6,839 nt of DNA. It comes from an uncultured Sutterella sp. Lineage in GTDB: Bacteria > Pseudomonadota > Gammaproteobacteria > Burkholderiales > Burkholderiaceae_F. The notes beneath the pieces were generated by a model. The model saw nothing but the letters and a program-made list of their open reading frames with translations, was not told the origin of the DNA and ran no database searches. Of this stretch, positions 1 to 6,510 are shown piece by piece; the first letter of the stretch is position 1; every line of letters starts with the position of its first letter. The position numbers and the translations under genes were made by a program. The DNA is taken from contig CAJKCQ010000090.1 of the NCBI GenBank assembly GCA_905198475.1, positions 1-6,839 of the forward strand, written 5' to 3'.

Positions 1-27
1 AGGCCGGCTCAGATATTTACATTTGAG
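1..27. other. AT-rich tail after the amidohydrolase stop, with a small inverted repeat
   Basis: The stretch just after the amidohydrolase TAG is distinctly AT-rich compared with the rest of the window. It contains a 5-base inverted repeat, GCTCA (7-11) and TGAGC (24-28), with a 12-base loop; inner bases give partial further pairing. No T-run follows on the minus strand within the window, so it cannot be called a terminator. It lies next to the point where the amidohydrolase loses family similarity and may be part of a rearrangement junction or a sequence edge. Confidence 0.35.
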
Positions 28-1089
28 CTAGGCCTGGTTGATGCGTTCGCCCTGGCCCGGCACGTGGCGGAGGAAGAACGAGAAGTCCTCGCTTCCCATC
101 TGCGGGAGCTGCGCATAGGAGACCAAGTCCGCTCCGAGCACGTCGCGTGCGGCGTCGAGCATCGCGTCGGTGAGCTCAGGGACGTTCTCGAGCACCGCGT
201 AGATCGCCTCGAATTCGACGTCAACCGCGCAGCCTACAGACGCGCCGACCGCCTTCGCGACCGTTTCGATCCGCGAGCGCAGCAGCCGTCCCGTCTCGTC
301 CGAGAAGAAGCGCGTGCAGCCGCCCAACTCCGCCGTCTCCGGGATGATGTTGTTCGCCGAACCCGTGTGGATCTTCGTCACCGAAACCACCGCGGAATCC
401 AGAGGCGCAACGTTGCGCGCGACGATCTGCTGCAGGGACGTCGTGATCAGGGCGGCGGCCAGGGCCGCATCGGCCGAGAGCTGCGGGGCGGAGCCGTGGG
501 CGCCGCGGCCCTTCACGCGGATCGTGAAGAAGTCCGAGCCCGCCATGGCCGCACCCTTGCGGCCCTTCACGGTGCCCGGAGCGACGTCCGTCCAGTTGTG
601 CATGCCGTAGATCTCGTCCATGGGGAAGCGCTCGAAGAGCCCGTCCTTGATCATCTCGAGCGCCCCACCCGAACCCTCTTCCGCGGGCTGGAAGATGAAG
701 ACCACGGATCCATGGAAATCGCGGTGGGCGGCCGTGTATTCCGCCGCCGCGAGAAGCATCGTCGTGTGGCCGTCGTGGCCGCAGGCGTGCATCTTTCCCG
801 GGGTCTTCGAGCGGTAGGGGCAGCTCCCGGTCTCCGTCATCGGAAGGGCGTCCATGTCGCAGCGCAGTCCCACCGTGCGTCCGGGGCCTAGCTCGCCCCG
901 CACGACGCCCACGACGCCCGTGCGGCCGACGTGCTCGGTCACCTCGACGCCCCAGCTTCTCAGGCGTTGGGCGACGATGCCGGCGGTGCGGACCTCCTCG
1001 AGGCCGAGCTCGGGGTGTTCATGGAAGTCGCGGCGCCACTGGGCATAGCGGGCGGCGTTTTGTTCAAGGTCGTGAAGAATGGTGGTCAT
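28..1089 (-). CDS. M20-family amidohydrolase (M20D-like), C-terminally truncated, possibly non-functional
   Basis: The 353-residue product belongs to the M20D amidohydrolase group (hippurate hydrolase, N-acyl-amino-acid and IAA-conjugate hydrolases), cytoplasmic metalloenzymes that cleave amide bonds. Visible landmarks are DFHEHPELGLEE (21-32), RCDMDALP (76-83), HACGHDGHT (101-109) with metal ligands Cys103 and His105, QPAEEGSGG (134-142) with catalytic Glu137 and ligand Glu138, and GMHNW with His164. The dimerisation/lid domain runs from about 180 to 295 with GAHGSAP (His198). Family likeness continues through PQMGSEDFSFFLRHVPG and stops near residue 345; only QGERINQA follows before TAG. 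Relatives run about 380-400 residues and carry a final metal-ligand His in a HxPxYDFND-like segment, which is absent here. The ATG has a GGAGG 11 bases upstream (1101-1105). It is the last gene of the cluster, 118 bases after the ATPase gene. The family call is firm; activity is doubtful and the substrate unknown. Confidence 0.88.
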   Translation of the reverse strand: MTTILHDLEQNAARYAQWRRDFHEHPELGLEEVRTAGIVAQRLRSWGVEVTEHVGRTGVVGVVRGELGPGRTVGLRCDMDALPMTETGSCPYRSKTPGKMHACGHDGHTTMLLAAAEYTAAHRDFHGSVVFIFQPAEEGSGGALEMIKDGLFERFPMDEIYGMHNWTDVAPGTVKGRKGAAMAGSDFFTIRVKGRGAHGSAPQLSADAALAAALITTSLQQIVARNVAPLDSAVVSVTKIHTGSANNIIPETAELGGCTRFFSDETGRLLRSRIETVAKAVGASVGCAVDVEFEAIYAVLENVPELTDAMLDAARDVLGADLVSYAQLPQMGSEDFSFFLRHVPGQGERINQA

Positions 1090-1160
1090 GTCTCAAGGGG
1101 CCTCCGGCCCGGGATGGATGCATGCATGGGGATGCGGGAGAAACGGCTGCGCCTTCGGAC

Positions 1161-1196
1161 CCGCGGGCGGCGCGGGGAGAGGCGCCCCGCCCGCGG
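1161..1196 (-). repeat. GC-rich stem-loop between the ATPase and amidohydrolase genes
   Basis: CCGCGGGCGG (1161-1170) and CCGCCCGCGG (1187-1196) form a perfect 10-base-pair stem. After one mismatch, three more pairs (1172-1174 with 1183-1185) can form around an 8-base loop. The hairpin sits in the 118-base gap (1090-1207) after the ATPase stop. No T-run follows on either strand, so it is not a textbook intrinsic terminator. It may act as an RNA-stability element, a pausing site or a partial attenuator that lowers expression of the amidohydrolase relative to the transporter. The inverted repeat is seen directly; the role is inferred. Confidence 0.6.
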
Positions 1197-1207
1197 TCTC
1201 CGGCGCG

Positions 1208-2905
1208 TCAGAAGAGGTGCGCCGTGCGCCCGAAGGGATAGTTCTTTCCCGGAGCGGCGGCAATGAGCGAGCGCGTGTAGTCGTTCTGCGGGTTGAAGAA
1301 CACGTCCTTCACGAGCCCCGACTCGACGCAGGCGCCGCGGCGCACGACGATCACCTCGTCGCAGATCTGACTCGCGACGCGCAGGTCGTGGGTGACGAAG
1401 AGGATGCCGAGCCCCAACTTGCGCTGCACCTCTTCGAGGAGCTTCAGGATGTCGGCCTGGACCGAAACGTCAAGCGCCGAGACGGCTTCGTCGGCGACAA
1501 GGATCTCGGGCCTGCAGGCGAGCGCCCGCGCGATCGAAATGCGCTGGCGCTGCCCGCCCGAAAACTGATTCGGGTAGCGGTTCAGGGCGTCGGGCGAGAG
1601 GCGGATCACCTTCATCAGACGCTCGGCCTCGCGCCAGGCCTCTTCGCGGGGGACGCCGAAGTTGACCGGCCCCTCGATGATGGATTCGCCCACCGTCATG
1701 CGCGGGTCGAGCGACCGGTACGGGTCCTGGAAGACCACCTGCACCTTCCGTCGGTAGCCGTGGAGCAGCCTCGGGGGGAGCCTCGCCACGTCTTCGTCGC
1801 CCACGATCACGGCTCCCGAGGTCGGTTCAATGAGCCTCGCGATCGAGCGCGCGAAGGTGGACTTCCCCGACCCCGACTCGCCGACGATGCCGATCGTTTC
1901 GCCCTTGGAGAGTCTGCAGGAAATGCCCTTCAAGGCTTCGACCGTCACGTAGCCCGTGAAGAAGCCCCCGAGCCGATAGGTCTTCACGACGCGGACGGCT
2001 TCGAGGAGCACCTGGCCGTGGTCCACGGGCGGCCGTTCGCGGGGCTTCAGTTCGGGCACCGCATTGATGAGCTTCTGGGTGTAGGGCTCCTGCGGGCGCT
2101 GGAGCACGGCTTCGGCCGTGCCGGTTTCAATCTGGCGGCCGAGCTCGAGCACGACCACCTGGTCGGCGATCTCGGAAACGACGCCGAAGTCGTGCGTGAT
2201 GAAGAGCACCGCCGTGCCGTTCTTCTGCTGGAGCTCGAGGATGAGCTTCAGGATGCCCGCCTGGGTCGTGACGTCGAGCGCTGTCGTCGGTTCGTCGCAG
2301 ATCAGAAGGTCGGGCTTCAGAATGAGCGCCATGGCGATCACGATGCGCTGCCTCTGTCCGCCCGAGAGCTGATGCGGGTAGGAGCGGTAGATGCGCGGGG
2401 GATCCGGAAGGTTCACCTGCTCGAGGATGTCGAGGATCCGCACGCGGCGCTCATAGGGAAGCATCTCGACGTGGGCCTTCAACATCTCGTCCAACTGGGC
2501 GCCGCAGGTCATCACGGGATTGAGCGCGGTCATCGGCTCCTGAAAGACCATCGCCATGTGCTCGCCGCGCAGCTTCCGAAAGGCCTGCGCCGGGAGGCCG
2601 ATGAGCTCCCCGCCGTTCAGCTTGACGGACCCCGCGCACGGGGCGAGGCCCTTTGGGAGCAGCCCCATCACGGTCGAGGCGATCACCGACTTTCCCGACC
2701 CCGATTCGCCGATCAGGCACGTCACCTCGCCCGCGCGGACGGTGAAGGAGACGTGTTCGACGGCCCTCGGGCGGTCGCCTCCGGGCGGGAGCGACACGGC
2801 GAGGTCCTCGACCTCGAGCACCACGCGGTGCGGGTCAAGCGCGGCGCGGGCCTCTTCGCGGCGCAGCTCCCGGCGGGTATTGCGGGGGAAGATGCTCATG
2901 CTCAT
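1208..2905 (-). CDS. Fused dual-domain ATP-binding protein of a peptide-family ABC importer (DppD-DppF / GsiA type)
   Basis: This 565-residue cytoplasmic ATPase carries both nucleotide-binding domains needed to drive the importer. Domain 1 (about 28-290) has Walker A GESGSGKS (66-73), Q-loop Gln122, signature LSGGQ (180-184), Walker B LLICDEP (200-206, Glu205) and switch His238. Domain 2 (about 298-560) has Walker A GESGSGKS (342-349), Q-loop Gln393, signature FSGGQ (448-452), Walker B ILVADEA (468-474, Glu473) and His506. Each domain ends in an oligopeptide-transporter tail motif (PYTQKLINAVPEL, DYTRSLIAAAP). All key residues are present, so both sites should hydrolyse ATP. The chosen ATG has GAGGAG (2912-2917) six bases upstream; the second ATG two codons later is less well placed. 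Start and preceding permease stop overlap as ATGA, indicating translational coupling. One gene with two ATPase domains resembles the GsiA arrangement, but that does not establish glutathione as substrate. Confidence 0.96.
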   Translation of the reverse strand: MSMSIFPRNTRRELRREEARAALDPHRVVLEVEDLAVSLPPGGDRPRAVEHVSFTVRAGEVTCLIGESGSGKSVIASTVMGLLPKGLAPCAGSVKLNGGELIGLPAQAFRKLRGEHMAMVFQEPMTALNPVMTCGAQLDEMLKAHVEMLPYERRVRILDILEQVNLPDPPRIYRSYPHQLSGGQRQRIVIAMALILKPDLLICDEPTTALDVTTQAGILKLILELQQKNGTAVLFITHDFGVVSEIADQVVVLELGRQIETGTAEAVLQRPQEPYTQKLINAVPELKPRERPPVDHGQVLLEAVRVVKTYRLGGFFTGYVTVEALKGISCRLSKGETIGIVGESGSGKSTFARSIARLIEPTSGAVIVGDEDVARLPPRLLHGYRRKVQVVFQDPYRSLDPRMTVGESIIEGPVNFGVPREEAWREAERLMKVIRLSPDALNRYPNQFSGGQRQRISIARALACRPEILVADEAVSALDVSVQADILKLLEEVQRKLGLGILFVTHDLRVASQICDEVIVVRRGACVESGLVKDVFFNPQNDYTRSLIAAAPGKNYPFGRTAHLF

Positions 2906-3786
2906 TTGTCGCTCCTCTTCGAGAACTTCGGATCGAGCGTGTCGCGCAGACCGTCGCCCAAAACATTGACGGACAGAATGGTGAGCACCAGGAAGACGCC
3001 CGGCAGCAGCACCATGTGCGGGAAGGCGTTGAACTGGCTTCTGCCCTCGGCCATGATGTTTCCCCAGGTCGCGGCCTCAACCGGCATGCCGACGCCGAGG
3101 AAGGAAAGAATTGCCTCCACGAGGATCGCCTCGGCGCAGACGTAGGTGCCCTGCACGATCAGGGGCGCCGTGGCGTTGGGGAGAATGTGCCGCCAGAGGA
3201 TCTTCCAGACGGGGGTGTCGAGCGCCACCGCGGCCTCGACGTAGGGCTCCTCACGGACCGAGAGCACCACCGAGCGCACGAGGCGCGCGATGCGGGGGAT
3301 GCTCGGCACCGCGATCGCGGTGATCACGACCGGGAGCTTGTTGCCGAACATCGCGATCAGGCTGATCGCGAAGAGGATCGCCGGGATCGACATGAAGCCG
3401 TCCATCACGCGCATCACGACGGCGTCGACCGGGCGGAAGTAGCCCGAAAGGAGCCCGAAGAGCGTGCCGAAGAGGACGGCCAGAACCGCCACGGAGATCC
3501 CGAGCGTGATCGAGACGCGCCCGCCGTAGAGCGCGCGGCTCCAGATGTCGCGGCCGAGGGAATCGGACCCCATCAGAAAGAAGGGTTCGAACTCGTCGCC
3601 GTCGAGCGTCATGAAAACGTTCGTGGAGAGCGGCAGGAGGTTCTGGCTCCCCGGATCGAGCATCGTGGGGTCGATCGTGCCGAGCCACGGCGCGAAGGCC
3701 GAGAGCGCGATGAGGAGAAGGAGCACGCCGCCCCCGATCCGCACGGACCAGTTGGCGAACACCTTGGCGAGTACTTTGCGCAGCAT
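2902..3786 (-). CDS. ABC importer permease, DppC/OppC type (second transmembrane subunit)
   Basis: This 294-residue inner-membrane subunit pairs with the upstream permease to form the translocation channel. It has the OppC-type N-terminus with a first membrane segment at about 16-36, then the hallmark GSDSLGRDIWSRALYGGR (73-90), followed by about five more hydrophobic segments (roughly 92-115, 133-147, 150-168, 207-231 and 257-276). The EAA loop that docks on the ATPase is EAAVALD followed by WRHILPN (184-204). The usual conserved Gly of this loop is Asp190 (codon GAC at 3219-3217). The ATG at 3786 was chosen because the product then begins MLRKVLAKVF, has normal family length and follows a purine-rich GGAAGGAAGGAA site. 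The same frame stays open upstream to about 4818 but would run through the other permease gene. It begins 17 bases after the first permease stop and ends in a 4-base overlap with the ATPase gene. Confidence 0.95.
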   Translation of the reverse strand: MLRKVLAKVFANWSVRIGGGVLLLLIALSAFAPWLGTIDPTMLDPGSQNLLPLSTNVFMTLDGDEFEPFFLMGSDSLGRDIWSRALYGGRVSITLGISVAVLAVLFGTLFGLLSGYFRPVDAVVMRVMDGFMSIPAILFAISLIAMFGNKLPVVITAIAVPSIPRIARLVRSVVLSVREEPYVEAAVALDTPVWKILWRHILPNATAPLIVQGTYVCAEAILVEAILSFLGVGMPVEAATWGNIMAEGRSQFNAFPHMVLLPGVFLVLTILSVNVLGDGLRDTLDPKFSKRSDK

Positions 3787-3789
3787 GGC

Positions 3790-3801
3790 TTCCTTCCTTC
3801 C
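3790..3801 (-). promoter_or_regulatory. Ribosome binding site built from three GGAA repeats
   Basis: On the minus strand the second permease ATG (3786) is preceded, three bases away, by GGAAGGAAGGAA. This supplies two overlapping AAGGA/AGGAAG Shine-Dalgarno registers within the 17-base gap after the first permease stop. It supports the start at 3786 over any upstream start in the same frame. Confidence 0.6.
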
Positions 3802-3803
3802 CG

Positions 3804-4739
3804 TCAGTAGCGGATCCGCGGATCGAAGAGCGTGTAGCTCAGGTCGATCAGGAGGTTGATGAACATGTAGAGCATCGAGAAGAAGAGCGTGATGCCCTGG
3901 ATGAGCGGGTAGTCGCGCGACATCACCGCGTCGATCGTGAGGCTCCCGAGACCCGGAATGGCGAAGACGATCTCGGTGACGACGACGCCGCCGATCAGGA
4001 TCGCGATCCCGACGCCGATCACCGTGACGATCGGCACTGCGGCGTTCGCGAGCCCGTGGCGCAGCAGCACCTCGATCTCGGTGATGCCCTTTGCGCGGGC
4101 CGTGCGGATGAAGTCCTCCGACAAAGCCTCGGCCACCGACGCGCGCGTGACGCGCGCAATGAGCGCGATGTAGATGCACGAGAGCGTGACGGCCGGGAGG
4201 ATCAGGTGCGCGATCCACCCCTCGATGCTCTCGTCGTAGCGCACGTACCCTTGAGTGAGAAAGACGTTGAGGTGGAGGCCGAAGTACCACACGAAGCAGT
4301 AGCCCAGGACGAACGAGGGAATCGAGAACCCGAGGACCGAGAAGGCCATGAGCGCGCGGTCCACCCAGCCGCCCTGACGGTAGGCCGCGTAGGTGCCGAG
4401 CGGCACCGAGAGCGCGACCGTGAGGACGATCGTGAAGCCCGCGAGCGAGAGGGTCGGCCCCACGCGGTCGGCGATCAACTGCGCAACCGGGCGATTGAGG
4501 AAGTACGAATTCCCGAGGTCGCCCTGGCAGAGCGCCGTGATCCAGTTCCAGAACTGCAGCACGATCGGGTCGTCGAGTCCGAGCTCCCTGCGGATGCGCG
4601 CAAGGTCTTCGGCCGTCGCGGAGTCGCCCGCAATCGCCGCCGCCGGATCGCCCGGTGACAGGTGGAGCATCAAGAACACGATCAGCGCGACGATGATCAT
4701 GACCGGAATGAAGGCGAGGAGCCTTCGCAGAATGAACAT
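3804..4739 (-). CDS. ABC importer permease, DppB/OppB type (first transmembrane subunit)
   Basis: The 311-residue inner-membrane permease has full family length. Family landmarks are the N-terminal membrane segment (about 8-28) followed by LSPGDPA (27-33), the periplasmic segment ELGLDDPIVLQFWNWI (52-67), and GDLGNSY (73-79). Further hydrophobic segments lie near 97-120, 132-153, 174-195, 235-262 and 281-302. The EAA loop is DFIRTARAKGITEIEVLLRH (209-228) with its conserved Gly at 218, followed by NAAVPIVTVIG. It ends with the usual DLSYTLFDPRIRY. The ATG is preceded by GGGAGG five bases upstream, a strong ribosome binding site. It should dimerise with the product of the next gene, which starts 17 bases after its stop, and dock on the fused ATPase. 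It lies 177 bases after the binding-protein gene, with stem-loops in between. Substrate unknown. Confidence 0.96.
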   Translation of the reverse strand: MFILRRLLAFIPVMIIVALIVFLMLHLSPGDPAAAIAGDSATAEDLARIRRELGLDDPIVLQFWNWITALCQGDLGNSYFLNRPVAQLIADRVGPTLSLAGFTIVLTVALSVPLGTYAAYRQGGWVDRALMAFSVLGFSIPSFVLGYCFVWYFGLHLNVFLTQGYVRYDESIEGWIAHLILPAVTLSCIYIALIARVTRASVAEALSEDFIRTARAKGITEIEVLLRHGLANAAVPIVTVIGVGIAILIGGVVVTEIVFAIPGLGSLTIDAVMSRDYPLIQGITLFFSMLYMFINLLIDLSYTLFDPRIRY

Positions 4740-4771
4740 GTGGACCTCCCGGCTTCGGGGGTGACGGTGAG

Positions 4772-4803
4772 AAGGCGGCGCAGTCCGCCGGGTGCGCCGC
4801 CTT
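4772..4803 (-). repeat. Stem-loop in the binding-protein/permease gap (11-base-pair perfect stem)
   Basis: AAGGCGGCGCA (4772-4782) and TGCGCCGCCTT (4793-4803) are exact reverse complements around a 10-base loop. Only two T residues end the 3' arm on the minus strand and CTCACC follows, so intrinsic termination would be weak. The loop bases TCCGCC (4784-4789) can instead pair with GGCGGA (4804-4809), giving a competing fold. In binding-protein transport operons, hairpins at this place commonly protect the upstream mRNA and reduce readthrough, so the binding protein is made in excess over the membrane subunits. That role is inferred here. Confidence 0.65.
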
Positions 4804-4840
4804 GGCGGAGACCTTCAAAGGGCGGATCCCTTGAGTCGGC

Positions 4841-4871
4841 GCGGGCGGCGTACCGTCGGGGGGCCGCCCGC
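4841..4871 (-). repeat. Second stem-loop in the binding-protein/permease gap (9-base-pair stem)
   Basis: GCGGGCGGC (4841-4849) and GCCGCCCGC (4863-4871) pair perfectly around a 13-base loop. It is the first of the two hairpins met by RNA polymerase after the binding-protein stop at 4917. A shorter third inverted repeat, CCAGGC (4873-4878) with GCCTGG (4891-4896), lies between it and the stop codon. No T-run follows. It probably acts with the hairpin at 4772-4803 in RNA stabilisation or partial attenuation. Confidence 0.55.
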
Positions 4872-4916
4872 ACCAGGCTTCTGCCGATGCGCCTGGGTTG
4901 ACGCTCTTTTGGCGCG

Positions 4917-6497
4917 TCAGTTCTTGCTGAGCCCCCAGAAGACGCTGACCGGGGCGGGAACGAGGCCCGAGATGTTGCTGCGCAGCGCCACCATGGGCTT
5001 CGCCTCACCCAACATGCCGTAGACGCCCGAGAGCATCACGCGCAGCTGAATGCCTTCGGCGATCTTTTTGCGTTCCGCCGGGTCGGAGGTCTTCACGAAG
5101 TCGTCCTTCAGCTTCTCGAGCTCCGGGTCGGTCGTCCACCCGAACCAGCCCTTGAGGCCGTTGCCCGTGAGAGGCGCGAAGAACAAGGGATTGAAGGTGT
5201 CGGCCTGATTCCAGAACGTGATGAAGGCGTTCCAACCGCCCTCGGACGTGGGCGAACTCTTGGTGCGGCGGGTAACGAGGCTCGCCCAGTCCATCGACTG
5301 CAGGTCCACGGTGAACCCGGCGCGCCGCAGGAGCTCGGCCATCACGGGCGGGTACTTGTTGAGGCTCGGCATGTCCGCGGGGAGCATCAGCACGATGGGC
5401 TCGCCCTTGTAGCCCGCCTCCTTCAACAGTTCCTTCGCTTTGGCGAACTGCGGTTTGCCGGTGAAGTACGCCGTGTTGCCGCTCGCGTAGGTCGACCCGC
5501 ACGGGTAGATCGAGGTGCAGGTGTTGTAGAGCTCCTTGTAGACGATCTGCGCGCGCTGGAGCGCCGCCTGGTTGATCGCCATGAGCGCGGCCTGCGCGGC
5601 CTTGGGGTTGTTGAAGGGCGCAATCGCGTGGTTGAGGTGCAGCATCGCCGACTGCTTGCCCGTCTGGTTTTCTAGCCGGATGTTGGGGTCGGCCTTGAGG
5701 ATCGGGTACTGCTCGTTCGGGACCATTTCAACCACGTCCACCTCGCCCTTCTTGATGGCGTTGGCGACGGTCTGGCTGTCGCGCAGGATGACCCAGTCGA
5801 GTTCGTCGACATTGACCACCTTGCCGCCCGCGAGGCCGTCGGCGGGCTCGTTCCTCGGTTTGTAGAACTTGTTCTTCAGGTACACCACGCGCTCACCGGG
5901 CCGGTAGCGGTCGGCCGCGAACGCATACGGGCCCGAACCCGTCATGTCGGTGATCTGCGTGAAGGGATCGGTCTTCGCCACGCGCTCGGGCATGATGAAG
6001 AGCGGAATCGACGAAGGCTTGCTGAAGGCATCGAGCACCATGCCGAAGGGCGTCTTGAAATCGAGCGTGAAGGTGCGCGCGTCCTTCGCCTCCATCTTGT
6101 CGAGGGCCGCGAGGAGCTTGGCGCCCAGGTTGTCGCGGGCGCCCCAACGGCGGATCGACTGCAGCACGTCCATCGTCGTGAGGTCCGAGCCGTCGGAGAA
6201 CTTCAGTCCCTCGCGCAGCGTGAAGCTGAAGTGCAGGTTGTCGGGCGAGGCGTTCCAGGAGTCCACCAGCTGAGGCTTGATCTCGCCCTTCTGCGTGAGG
6301 CCGAAGAGCGTGTCGTAGATCATGTAGCCGTGGTGGCGCGTCACGAACGCGGTGGTCCACACCGGGTCGAGAATCTTGAGGTCGGCATGCGGCACGACCT
6401 TGAGGACGACGTCGGCCCAGGCGGGCGAGACGAACGTTGCGGCGAGCGCCGCTGCTGCGGCCGCGGCCGCGAAGGGCTTCCTGAAGCTCAGGCGCAT
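4917..6497 (-). CDS. Periplasmic substrate-binding protein, family 5 (peptide/dipeptide type)
   Basis: The 526-residue product is a family 5 extracellular solute-binding protein (SBP_bac_5), the periplasmic ligand receptor of the importer. Residues 1-28 form a Sec signal peptide: basic MRLSFRK, an alanine-rich core with eight consecutive Ala, and SPAWA before a likely cut at Ala28/Asp29. There is no lipobox Cys, so it should be free in the periplasm. The mature part starts with VLKVVPHADLKILDPVW and contains family segments YDTLFGL (61-67), LHFSFTLREGLKFSDG (88-103) and TGSGPYAF (186-193). Cys327 and Cys333 may form a disulfide. The ATG at 6497 was chosen because GGAGG (6506-6510) lies at good spacing and the signal peptide starts there; the frame stays open upstream to a TTG at 6626, but that would bury the signal peptide. 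It is first in the cluster, followed by hairpins and the permeases. Ligand not deducible. Confidence 0.95.
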   Translation of the reverse strand: MRLSFRKPFAAAAAAAALAATFVSPAWADVVLKVVPHADLKILDPVWTTAFVTRHHGYMIYDTLFGLTQKGEIKPQLVDSWNASPDNLHFSFTLREGLKFSDGSDLTTMDVLQSIRRWGARDNLGAKLLAALDKMEAKDARTFTLDFKTPFGMVLDAFSKPSSIPLFIMPERVAKTDPFTQITDMTGSGPYAFAADRYRPGERVVYLKNKFYKPRNEPADGLAGGKVVNVDELDWVILRDSQTVANAIKKGEVDVVEMVPNEQYPILKADPNIRLENQTGKQSAMLHLNHAIAPFNNPKAAQAALMAINQAALQRAQIVYKELYNTCTSIYPCGSTYASGNTAYFTGKPQFAKAKELLKEAGYKGEPIVLMLPADMPSLNKYPPVMAELLRRAGFTVDLQSMDWASLVTRRTKSSPTSEGGWNAFITFWNQADTFNPLFFAPLTGNGLKGWFGWTTDPELEKLKDDFVKTSDPAERKKIAEGIQLRVMLSGVYGMLGEAKPMVALRSNISGLVPAPVSVFWGLSKN

Positions 6498-6505
6498 GGT
6501 GTGTT

Positions 6506-6510
6506 CCTCC
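6506..6510 (-). promoter_or_regulatory. Shine-Dalgarno site deciding the binding-protein start
   Basis: GGAGG on the minus strand lies eight bases before the ATG at 6497, a near-ideal distance. It is the reason for preferring this ATG over the in-frame TTG 43 codons upstream, which has no comparable site and would place 43 hydrophilic residues before the signal peptide. Confidence 0.75.

Noticed and set aside
1118..1127. Ten-base palindrome ATGCATGCAT upstream of the amidohydrolase
   Set aside because: It is a simple repeated ATGC unit with no supporting promoter or regulator context, too short to call an operator.
1079..3145. A roughly 2-kb open frame on the plus strand opposite the ATPase gene
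   Set aside because: Its product is rich in Arg, His, Asp and Glu with no recognisable domain. It is the antisense shadow of a GC-rich gene with strong ATPase motifs on the other strand.
4056..4658. Plus-strand open frame of 200 codons opposite the first permease
   Set aside because: It is highly charged with biased composition and antisense to a well-supported membrane protein gene, so it is a codon-bias shadow.
3787..4818. Upstream in-frame extension of the second permease through the whole first permease gene
   Set aside because: The extension is low-complexity Arg/Pro/Gly/His-rich, overlaps a well-supported gene in another frame, and a good start with a ribosome binding site exists at 3786.
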